Source: Sphaerosporella brunnea (lineage: Eukaryota > Ascomycota > Pezizomycetes > Pezizales > Pyronemataceae). From it: 64,000 nucleotides of DNA. Shown here piece by piece: positions 54,377-64,000 of the stretch. Numbering within the stretch: position 1 is the first letter of the stretch; each line of letters begins with the position of its first letter. The notes beneath the pieces were generated by a model, which saw nothing but the letters and a program-made list of their open reading frames with translations, did no database searches and was not told the DNA's origin. The DNA is taken from NCBI GenBank assembly GCA_008704415.1, contig VXIS01000168.1, positions 1 through 64,000 on the forward strand. Reading direction: 5' to 3'. Position numbers and translations under genes: made by a program.

Positions 54377-56004
54377 CAAATCAAATCAATCCAATTTCCT
54401 TCACAAACGCTTCGTGCTTGATCCTTCCCAACGCCTTTGTCAATTCATCTGCCAGCATTTCGTCCGACGGAATGTGCTTGGTCATAAGATTCTCGGTAGC
54501 GACAGCCTCATGCAGGCTATAAAATTGAAGGCGAAGGTGCCGACTCCCTCCCTTGAAATCCCCACTATTAAGAACGCTGAGGCAGGCCAGATTGTTGTTG
54601 AGGTGAACTGGTAGTTAGTTGACGTTTGTAGTACTGGACGCGGCTTGTAGGCTTGGGGTAAGTTCAGAAAGCAGGCCAGAGAACCAGTCATTATGCCGCT
54701 TGACTGCAGCCGAGATAATCAGCTCTGATTCTATGGTTCACCGTGCGACGAGGGTCTGTTTCTTAGATTTTCACAGGACCAAGATGCCGAGAGCATAAAG
54801 TAGATACCCGCTAGTGGAGTTGCCGGTATGTGTCTCTCCACTGAGGTCTGCATATGCCAAGCCGATGAGAGGACTGTTATCCAAGTGGAAGCCAGAGTTT
54901 GGCAGCGAGGTGAGGGCCAGCTTCTTGGATGAGTACCGAAAAAGATTTTGGTACGGATGAGTAGCGGTCAAGTGTAGTGGCGGCACAGGCGATATTTGGG
55001 CGAGAGCCGAGGGAAATATACAGAAGGCTTCCAACAGCTGACAATATAAAGACTTGTCGACAGGCTTCTCCACTTCTGAACAACCAAGCTTAAGTCCTTC
55101 CTCGATGGGTGTGTAGTGCGGTCGGCAGTCCGTCATGGCAAACTGTTCCACAACCTTCACAATGTATGCGCACTGATTGATGGAGGTGGTACCGCTATTG
55201 CGGTCAAGTTGAATGTCAAGACGCACATACTGAAAATGATCTCCCATGGGAATGATAGCATCCTTTGTCGGCGCGCCGCGAAAACGCCGGTGTAGGGTGT
55301 CGCAGACAGCTCGAAGGGTTGCTATTCTGGAGGCGAGAATCATGATGTCGTCAACATAGACCACAACTATGATTCCGTCGCCCAGAAAAAGGCCGGGCAC
55401 GGCAACTGATGCTCTGAGGGCAAGGTGCTCAACCAGGAAATCATGGACGTCTTCAAATTAACCGCGTGCAGACTTCTTCAGGCCGTATAAAGTCTTTTGG
55501 AGGCGAACAAGAGGGCGCTCTGTTTGCCACAGGTTTTGCCTATTTCCTTCAGGCAGGCGGAGGAAAATAGTTTCCGTAGTGCGCTGCCCAGAGAGGCTGT
55601 GGGGCAATTGAGAATGGCAACTTCCAGGGGGCGCTGTGCTGCGAGACCGAGACAAAGGCGGATTGTTGAAGCACCAACAACCGGGGAAGATATTGCATTC
55701 CCATCGACATCTTGACCTTCTTTTCAAGTATAAAACGTTGAGCTATTTCCCGAGCTTTATACTTATCAATCTTCCCCGTGGCTTTGAACTTCTTAGAGAG
55801 AAGTCATCTGATATTGACGACTGCAGCATCCACAGGTAGTTGACCTTCTGCAATGAACTCCATAGCTTGGTGATAGTCGAGACCAGCAGCTTCGGTGTTA
55901 ACAGCAGCCTTCCACTCTTCTGCTTTGGGGGTCTTCAAAGCAGCACCGTAGGTTTTCGGTCCCGGTTCAACCATAAAGGCCGTGGCTGTAGCTGGAGCGG
56001 TATC
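54377..56004 (-). pseudogene. copia pol, reverse transcriptase and RNase H, decayed
   Basis: In minus-strand order: EPGPKTYGAALKTPKAEEWK (about 55965-55905, start of copia RT), then ATGKIDKYKAR (around 55780), GLFLGDGIIVVVYVDDIMIL (about 55395-55335, YVDD catalytic box at 55347-55358). Next are DKSLYCQLLEA/GSLLYISLGSRPNIA in alternate frames (55060-54990), LAYADLSGETHTGNSTSGYL (54865-54805, RNase H), IESELIISAAVKRHND and a typical copia end HIPSDEMLADELTKALGR (54475-54420). Frameshifts interrupt it at several points. Gag, protease and integrase are missing; the 5' side joins a LINE fragment near 56004. The 3' LTR follows. Confidence 0.85.
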
Positions 56005-57960
56005 TGTATTTGAAGCAAGTAGAACCCTCGCGATGCCAAAGAGCTCAGCGTTATGGTCTCCCTGGTTGTCTCGGATATACTCTGCGAATCGGGACAACCG
56101 GTTTGTATCCAACTCCACCTGTGAGACTGACTGTAGGTGCAGTGCCCGGGATCCGTCCGCGTAAACCGCCAGCTTGGTGTCGGTAGGCCTGTTTTTGTTG
56201 GACTGCCGAGGCGGCCGCCGCTCCTGCGTCACCTATGATGACGCAACTGGCCTTATCGTTATCACCACGGATGGGTCGACATTGCCGATGGGAAGCGACG
56301 CTGCCAGGTTAGCCATGATGCCCATAGGCTGTCGCTCGGTGGATTGCCCTTGAGGGTGTCTGGCAGCTTTGCTGCGAACCTCCGCTTGCGGTGTCATACC
56401 AGGTAGTTTGGATTGGCTTCACATATGAGCGGGCCGATCGTAGTTGTTGGCAGGGCACCTAGGGTCGTCCTGGCTTGTCTGTCGAAGGGTTTCTGCCGCT
56501 GTTCGCTCCTACCCCACAGGCCATCTGCCCAAAGTTCAACCCATACAGTGCTACCGCCGCGACAGCAGCTATCTGTGCCCGCCTAACATTTTCTGGTGAC
56601 AGGCCAAACTTGCCTATCAGGGATCGGATGCGTGCGTCCACCCTGCATGCCTTCCCCGTGCGGACGCTACGGTGGAGCGTAAGCGTTAGCTTGCCGTTTA
56701 GGAAAATTCAAGCCCTAGTGTTGCACCCTTGTGGTCGTTACTCCGTGCTCCGGCTACCTTGAGCGCCAATGCGAAGATCCTGCGCTTCCTGGTCAGTAGG
56801 AGTACTTCCGTCTTGGCCACATCAAAGAAGAATGCATTGGCATCTGCGGAGTCTAGGCTTCCACCTGCAAAGCGATTGAGGGTCATCGTCACCCCTCGAC
56901 GTCGCCGCGCGGCCATCTAGGCTACATCGTCCGCATAAGACAGGGCGAAGGCCTTGTTGCCGCACACGGCGGCTTCCGGCTTGGGGAACAGCCCCGACAG
57001 ATGGAGGGACCAAAGGATCGGTAATACGGACGACCTTTGTGGCAACGTGCTGCGCCTGCGACGCTAGGAGTGCCTGGTCCATAAGCATCACCACAGCGTA
57101 AACGGCTGTTCTCGCCCTCCTGCTGCCGGATTGGCCCTTGTGTAGCCAGCCGTTGGATTCGGCGGGCCTGGTTAGTCTCTTTGTGACGCCTCGCACGAAG
57201 ACAATGCCAAGGCAGCAAAGCAGTGAGATCTCCCTATGTGACCGGACCGTCGTCCTTACCTGGTTTGGGGATGACAATACCGGCTGCCCGTCTCGACCGA
57301 TGTGGTTCATATGCACACGCGCGTATCAACGCTGCAAATCCGTCTCAGCATGATTCCCACCAGGCGGGCAGGGCCGAGCCGGTCTGGACCGACCGCCGAG
57401 CGCGCGGCCAGCGCGAAGCACGACGCCTCCTCGGACTCTACATCCTGGATGATGATGTCCTGGGACAGGGGCTGAAGCTCGGAGTCATTCCAGTCATGAG
57501 CTAGTGGGGTCGGCAGGGCCTGCATGGCCATGATGCGGATCTTTTCTCGGCCCAGGCTTCTGCCTTGTCCGGTGTGCGACCCGTTGTCAGCTGCAGTCGA
57601 CTCCTGGCAGTATCGGAGCGTGGTCCATGTGTCTGCGGGTCCAGCCCGTCGTAAGAAGCCCGTTCAGTATCCCCGTTTGACCCATAATATTGCCATCCGT
57701 AGGTTGTGGTGCGCTCTTGATGCGGCCTTTGTGGACGTGCCCAGACCTCCAGGCTGGCGCTGCAGGAGGCTTCCCCTGGGGTCGTGATGTTTGAGGAGCA
57801 TGACCCCGATAGGATCACCAGTGTCGTTCTCCAGCGACCCTGCTGGACACTCACCAATCATCGGGCTATTGGAAGACAGCGTGAGGTCCAGGATCGCCTG
57901 GTGCTCGCCCCTGTCGCAAGTTGGTGATACGTCGTCGCTATTGAGAAAATACAACATGAG
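56005..57960 (-). pseudogene. Tad LINE ORF2 fragment, endonuclease end to RNase H
   Basis: Minus-strand order matches ORF2 of the 31.4-kb LINE. It starts with a CDRGEHQAI-like endonuclease end (57900), then VGPDRLGPARL (about 57400), REISLLCCLGIV (about 57225) and LHKGQSGSRRARTAVYAVVM (57150). SYADDV follows (YADD at 56936-56947), then LLLTRKRRIFALALKV (56800-56755), RIRSLIGKFGLSPENVRRAQ (56632-56575) and RNase H with LAVYADGSR (about 56180) and HNAELFGI (about 56050). Stops and shifts are frequent. The RNase H is cut and the frame continues directly into copia RT. Confidence 0.8.
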
Positions 57961-60570
57961 ATATGTAACTATTGTCTGTCCGATCTAGATGCGACGCACG
58001 ACGAACGTCAACCACCACAATGGGCAGAAGAGTATGAACACGGTTGTCAGTGCGCCGAAACCGACAACGATAGTAGCGGGTGTCAACAACCTGCATTCAG
58101 CCACCGAAGCGACGTGCGTTTGCCAGAAAGTCAACACCAACGGCAGTGCGGACAAACTTCTGATTGTCCCCGATTGTACTCTGTGGCACCGCAAATCTGG
58201 TGCTCAAAAGCACTAGACTGAGCCCTTCCGCCGCTCTCCCGCGCCCTCCCCAGCACCTACAATGCTTGCATGCTCACCCCGCCCTCACAACGCGCGCACA
58301 CCCGACCCTGCAACGCCCACAACGCTCTCGCAACTACCTCCATTCTCAACAGCGTAGTTGCACGACGATCTACAGGTCAAAAGCGCTTTGGCGCGTGGTT
58401 TGAATTGTCTGGCTGTTAGCTCACTAATGAACTGTACTGGCAGGCATGCCGAACTACTCAGCGCGTGCGCAAGCCCCGGCGCAGGTGGAAACACAGCTTA
58501 CAACCCGTGCTTAGAATATTTGCGATACCTGGATTGTGCTACGCGATGCCATCGACAGCGAGACCCCCCTTGGGGTGCAGGCGTATCTGGAGGTGCTACA
58601 TACCTATGAACAGCTTGCGTCACAGCGCTACAGTGTTGCACGGGTGTGTGGCTTTCCAGGCGCAGCTGGATGAGGTGGACGACGCTATGCTATACACATA
58701 GTCGATCTCTTAAACCAATTCCCAGAAACTCCCTTCCGGTCAATGTGGCAACTAGAATTTCAGGAATTTCAGTAGTTGGCGGAATTGGTAATTGAAACTA
58801 CCCCCCCCCCCCAGAGACCGCCTACGGCCTAGTGGAGGCAAATCTGAGAGGCGGACGTCACGCGCGACCACCAATAGAGCAGATCGCGATAGCTCTGGAT
58901 GAGCTCGGCGGCAACGCAGGCAGCCGTGAAAGGGATAGAATTGCCATGAATATTGGCAGAGGTAAACCGCGTCGATTGTTTTGATGGTCGACGTCACATG
59001 ACAAGGTCTGTACACCGCGGACCTTCTACCCAAGTCCAGATGACCGCGTCGTAAGGTTGTCGATAAACTTGTGTAAAGAATACTGGCAACCGTTCAGCAA
59101 CGAACGGGCATCTGGAAGTGAAAACGGAGGTTACTAACACCCGCTTGTGACTGTCAAAAACCTCCGTTCGACTGTCAGGTTTGTTTGGTGGAAACGCACC
59201 ATAAGAGGCGCCCAGGAAAACGTCTGATTGCCCATTGTAGATCACGGTAATGGCGTCCATTTGGTGCTAGCGGGCACCAGATTCACCCACCAGAAGCCCC
59301 TTGCAACCATCACTGAGACTCTTGTGGACCTTTGTGCCTGTCGTGAGCGCCCCACCGGCGGTCGCCGCCGCGGATATGTGAAGCTCCTTCACCTTTGGCT
59401 GGAGGAAAGCCATCGGAGCTAGGGTCTATGATATGTATTCACACCAGACAGGCTGTCCAGATATTTAGAAGCCTGACGCTTTGAAAAGAATGTGGTTCCT
59501 GGCCAGGCAGGCGTTGTCCTGCGTTTTTTGTCGAGAGCCAGGATGCTGATTCTATATGCCTGCTGCAAGTGCACTCTCGGAGGCGTGTAGAGTGCGACAA
59601 CTCCTGACACTGTACATCTCTCGAGTATGCGTTGCAGGCGTAGGAACCGGGATGTTATCGTTTTCCTACCCGCTGAAACGTAGTGAGATGGTGCACTTCG
59701 TTAGCGACAGACACGGGGGCAGCGACGACGGCAACCATTATGAACCGCGATGGTTACAAAAATGCCGATGGAAAAATACGACAGAGTTTGCGCCTTCTCT
59801 GCATGCGAGCGGTTTTTTTCGTTGGCATTATCAGGGTAAAACACAAACCTCGTGAATGGTTGTTGGTTGGTTTCTTGCAGGGCCAAAGCGTTCCAAGGTC
59901 GCCGGGCTCCAAAATCGTTGGATTGGCGAGGAGGGCTGAACGTTGTGCAGAATGGATGGCTCTCACGGCAGTAGGCGTTGCAACTGCCACGCGCGGCAAA
60001 AACACGCAACATCTGCCCCGCCACACGCCGGCCATATCCGTCAGCCTGAAATAATGTACAATCGGATTGCATGGTGGAAGCACAACCGACTTAACCCAGA
60101 TGGTAACGTGTTGGTGTCCTCAACACATTTGTTTCGACGGCGTTTGTCCCACCAGGTTAAATGTAGAAGTGGTTGACGGTAACTTCCATTCACGCCATTG
60201 ACTCCATTTATGAAAGCTTAGTGAGAACCCTATGATGTTTTCGCTGACCTGGTATGCAATAGTTGGGTAAAATCTATTAATACCACGATCATAGTAACTA
60301 GGCGTCGTAGCATTCACCATCACATATCCATCCCCTGCTTGCTAAACCGTGCAATGTCGCGGGATTGTTTTTTCAATTTCGACCGCACAGCAACGAGCGC
60401 AGAGAAACAAGACGGACAATTAATTGGGATGGAATGATGCTTTTACGTGTAGAGAATGATATCTCACAAAAAACTGAATTTCTGTGGTATTGGCCCGCGA
60501 CATTGGGGTCGCGCCCCGGGGACTGGGTATCTTCAGCCCTTCCTTCTCCTGGTGGTGCGCACCTATCAAT
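57961..60570. other. No supported gene; small hairpin and poly-C tract
   Basis: A 12-base C run lies at 58801-58812. AACGGAGGTT (59123-59132) and its exact inverse AACCTCCGTT (59159-59168) can form a 10-bp hairpin with a 26-base loop. Frames of up to about 120 codons (59683-60083 on both strands) show no domain. Confidence 0.45.
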
Positions 60571-60579
60571 ATCACCCCC

Positions 60580-60790
60580 TCCTGAATTTGAATCCACCTG
60601 ATCCACTCTCGAACCTGAACCTCGTGCTTCGAACCTCTTGTCTCCACTTCTCTGCTCTCGTTTCGCCACATGTACCTGTCCTGTATCTGGCAACCAGCCG
60701 TGGACGAGTAGCTTGGGCCCCTCTTGTCTGTTTCCCCGCCTCGTCGCTACAGGGAACGTCTTTGACAACCTTTGCACTCCAGGACCCTAA
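60580..60790 (+). mobile_element. Possible Tad LINE 5' leader relic
   Basis: Weak resemblance in the same order to the LINE leader at 31500-31640: TCGAACCTGAACCTCGTGCT, CTTCGAACC, a GAGTAGCTTGGGCCCCTC (cf. GAGTACCTTGGGCCCCAT), CTGTTTCCCCGCCTCGTCGC (cf. CTGTTCCGACCCTCTCCGTT). No recognisable ORF1 follows within the next kilobase. Confidence 0.4.
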
Positions 60791-63055
60791 GTCGGCAGGC
60801 GTGGGGTCGTCGCACCCGGCCGCAATTCCGTCGATTCTTTTTGGCACGTCCATGACGAACAGTGACTCAAGTTATTCACAGCAGTTGCAATATCATAGCT
60901 GCTACCTCTCAAGCTGATACGCCATTCATTCCTGCTGCTGCACCGACGTTTATGCGGTAGGCTTTCAGGTCTCGCGGCGGGCTCTGATGAGGACGATTGC
61001 TCGTGTGGGATGAAGGTTGGTCACCCTTCAGCGTTCAAGCGCGACCAATTCGGTTCGAGCAGGTAGAGGCGGTAATCAAGATCTACTGCATGTGATTGCT
61101 CCAGTGCCAGCTCTTGCCAACAAGGGGATCATACACCCCTTGAAGACGTCCCAAAACGTGACAGCCAGCTATTCTGACAGCATCCCCCAGATGCAAGCAT
61201 CTATGCAAACCAGCTAACGTGGTTGATGGTATCCCCGGTAGTAACGGTTCAGACAACTGTCACGCTCGCGATCATTCTCCAGGTTGCAGCCCAGGTTCTT
61301 GGTCAACTGGTATCGCGTTTGTCGACTCCAGTTGCATCATTCCGCGTGACAGAAAGCCGCTTCACTGCGTTTGTACCACCGACTTGGCAATCTCAGCCCT
61401 GTAGTAGCCCCTGAAGAGGCCGTACATATCTTCCCTCCACATCCTGTCGGCATAATCTCGCTATGGCGGGGGGGCCATTGTGCGAAATACGTTGGCCACT
61501 GAAACCAGTCGAGAATCACTTTGTGGACATGACGCCAGCGCGTGTCGATGAGGTTACCATCGCCCCCCAATTCGCAAGACTGTCCATTCGCATCCATCAG
61601 CTGTCGAGGGACCCTGCTCCCACAGCTTTCGCCATGGCTCCGGCATGAAGCGACCTCGAAGTCCTAGGCTTCAGTGAGGTTTGTCGGTCCATCGTCGCTG
61701 CGGTGGGTTTTCAACCAACGATGCGGGGCCTGTAGGATGGTTTGGTGCGGGGCGGGGGGGGGGGGGGCATGGTTTGTGATCGGTTTGCGGCTGTGGATGT
61801 TGCGAGCCAACTCATTGACTGTGTATTACCGCTTGCGCCGCTGCCTGCAACTTCGCCCCTCGGCATCAGCGGGCATAGCTGGCTGCGCAGAGAGATCTGC
61901 GTCGACCGACAGAATCTGCGCCTCCAAGGCGGCTTCGTGATGTGCTAACGTCTGTCCTCCGCTGTGTTTCGATCGGATGGCGGTCGAGGCGAAACCCTCC
62001 ATACGATACCGCCGTTGTATTCGCGAGGTCTCGTTGCTGGCATGATGTTGCGTCGTTGCGGTAGGCGTCGTTTACTCGTTGTCGTGTCGGGTCGCTTGGT
62101 TGTTGTCAGCTTTACTGCGTCGCGGGACTTCATCGCTTGCTTCGAGGACACGGGAGGAAAGCCACTGGTTCGCTGCAGCTTACCACGTTGAGCATCCAGG
62201 AAATCCTGGAAGTAGCTCATCCTTCATTTTCCCTTTGCGGCAGTATGATGAGTCTCTCCCAGCCTGCTATTCTCTGCTTGTGAACACTCCACGGGTGTGG
62301 CGGCTACTCACGCCTCCTGGAGGGACTTCGGGGTATACAATCGTATGGTAGAAAGGACTTTGAAGCGTGACCTGGCGGCCGTTGTTTTCAAGGATACACC
62401 TGATCATGCTCGGATTTCTGAATGCACCGGCGTACACAACAGAGTCGTTCTCGCAACTGAGATCACGGGCCATATTTGCAGCCGCTTCTACGGCGCGAGG
62501 TTACCGAGTGCTGAGACTCGCTTGGGTGTGAGCGCCCGCTGTCGACGCAGGCTTTTGCACAACGGTTTTCCAGCAGCTTGAAGTCGGTATCGGCGCAGGT
62601 AATGATATCGTTCTGCTACCGCACATAGTTCGTGCAAGCCGGGGGAGACGCCTGCCAATCACGTTGATACACCCAATCAACGTCACACCCGCATGGCTGA
62701 ACTGTTTGATCGATCATCTGCGGTGTTTTGACCGTGACCGCGGCGATCAACAGCTTCTTATTCTTGGTGTTTTGCCCAATTTTCATCAACGTTCCACATG
62801 TTTTCTGGCTGGATCTTGTTGCGGCGGGTGCGCGGTGAAGGCTTCTCGAAATGCTCCGGCCTTGATAGCATCTCGAGAAACGCGGGGTAATTCCGCCACC
62901 AAAAGTCGCTCGCGTGTTATCTTTTGGAATCGTCAGTGCCAGCTATCTTACCTTCGTCCTCTATTTTATCCGAATGCGATTATAATAATTCCTTATAACA
63001 GCCATACCGCGAACCGTACCGTGTCTGAATGCTAAATCAAGGATACAATGTTCCC
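60791..63055. other. No supported gene; poly-G tract
   Basis: A 14-base G run lies at 61754-61767. Frames between 61017 and 61650 (plus) could be decayed LINE ORF1 given the leader-like piece upstream, but no zinc knuckle is present. Nothing recognised at 61950-63050. Confidence 0.45.
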
Positions 63056-63059
63056 TACA

Positions 63060-64000
63060 GGTCGCACATTCTGGGAAGCTGCTCTGGGTGGGCAGCCATA
63101 CCCAACTGCTGTCCGCGTCCCACAGAGACGCGAGTCGGTTACCTTGTGAGGCCCCACGCGTGGGGACATGCCTAGACGCACTTGCGGGTCGCGGAGCCAT
63201 AAGTGCTGGCGCGGCGGCACACGCAAGCAGCAAGCTCCTGTCCACGGCTGCACACAGCGGACTCGGGGGCTGTTCCCGCCCACCAACAGCGACGCTTCGC
63301 CAGTCGCATGGCCACCACACCTAAGGGCAATCTTGCCGGCGACCGCATACGCGGAGCGTTGTTACAGACAGCGCCACCATCGCCGCCGGTCACTACGAGC
63401 AAACCTCTGATGAGCATCGTCGCTGACAAGGCCTTTGGAGAGCCCCTCGGGTCTCGACGTCCGACCACCACTTTCGGTAAGCTTGCCGCCGCAATACCCC
63501 AGTCATCCTCAAAGGATTGAACCGACCTCACCCACCTCGCGGCCGAGGCATTGTGGAGCCAGAGGGTGGCGCCATCCCGTCAGCCTCAATGCGGCAGAGT
63601 CCTACCAGCTGCGGGATTGCCATCTTTTCACACAGCTCTAGGCTCGAAAACCGCAGCCGCGGATACGCTGCGGTGGCAACGCAACGCCCAAGACCGGAAA
63701 TGCAGAAATACGTTGCACATAACAAGGAAGCCTTCGTCGCAGAGCTTCTCGGCATCGTGGCGGGATCGGGTTTGGCTCTCCGCTGCCTTCCTGGGGGATC
63801 AACGTCCGGGACCGGCCATCTCTTTGTACACGCGTTCAGCGTCTTCGGGACGCCAAACCTGGTCCGGGCCAATGGATCGTGCCAGAGATCGCGCGAGTCG
63901 AGCGTTGGCTGCTAGACGCTGGATGGGCTACTGAGTTCCGCTGGGTGGCAGGCCACAAAAATGTTCCCGGCAACGGAATTGCAGACAAGCATGCAAAAGC
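63060..64000 (+). pseudogene. Tad LINE ORF2 fragment, RNase H region, runs off the right edge
   Basis: Fragments match the large LINE downstream of RT: VPAHQQRRFASRMATTPKGN (63265-63325; cf. LLAHRQRRCARRLAATPWGS), SIVADKAFGEPLGSRRPTTT (63414-63475; cf. FVADNSFGEPTPSSRQTTLS), then RNase H: YAAVATQ, AHNKEAFVAELLGIVAG (63716-63765) and, one frame over, WVAGHKNVPGNGIADKHAKA (63942-64000). Several frameshifts. Same orientation as the 31.4-kb element; the C-terminal finger would lie beyond the window. Confidence 0.75.

Noticed and set aside
59123..59168. Hairpin AACGGAGGTT/AACCTCCGTT as a terminator or MITE core
   Set aside because: Only 10 bp of stem, no T-run, no flanking duplication; may be chance.

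Overview
The window looks like a repeat-rich, gene-poor stretch of a filamentous fungal (Dikarya) nuclear genome. The evidence is the mobile-element mix (Tad-type LINE with zinc-knuckle ORF1, copia, several hAT families, a Crypton-type tyrosine recombinase and a fungal Tc1/IS630-like DDE transposase), relics of F-box/ankyrin genes, a 67-nt GT-AG intron, CT- and CA-rich leaders before start codons, and a U2 snRNA of fungal type. I cannot place it at genus level; the Tad and F-box/ankyrin features lean towards Pezizomycotina, but a basidiomycete is not excluded. Almost every protein-coding remnant carries stops or frameshifts, so this is mainly an element graveyard.

Layout. 1-2.1 kb: F-box/ankyrin relic entering from the left, a Tad 3' end, a second F-box start and a DDE transposase C-terminus. 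4.5-6.0 kb: decayed tyrosine recombinase. 8.0-8.6 kb: hAT C-terminal relic. 11.2-13.0 kb: internally deleted hAT element invaded by a block with a 44-bp minisatellite. 13.9-14.9 kb: another hAT relic. 16.2-16.5 kb: Tad 5' promoter fragment (minus). 18.6 kb: an unrecognised but well-formed ORF. 20.3-20.9 kb: AT-hook ORF with one in-frame stop. 26.9-30.8 kb: two direct copies of a hAT-like MITE enclosing a U2 snRNA gene and a Tad 3' relic. 31.4-36.4 kb: near full-length Tad LINE (plus), decayed, with a solo-LTR-like insert in its endonuclease. 36.5-38.6 kb: a separate terminal-inverted-repeat element with subterminal tandem repeats, itself hit by a third MITE copy with a perfect 8-bp target duplication. 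39.4-39.65 kb: TA-flanked MITE. 40.5-41.0 kb: the best intact host-type protein gene (41-residue repeat x3). 42.7-44.0 kb: hAT element with a BED finger split by an intron. 44-52 kb: mostly featureless. 53.3-54.1 kb: hAT mini-element encoding only a dimerisation domain. 54.1-56.0 kb: copia 3' half with 3' LTR, butted against a Tad fragment (56.0-57.96 kb), all minus. 63.1-64 kb: a further Tad RNase H fragment running off the right edge.

Two loci look potentially functional: the U2 snRNA (27984-28172, minus) and the repeat protein (40491-40979, plus). The main interest lies in element structure: nested insertions with readable target duplications, a possible composite transposition event carrying the U2 gene, and internally deleted hAT elements that keep only the BED finger plus tail or only the dimerisation domain. 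No search could be run; all family names rest on motifs read by eye.
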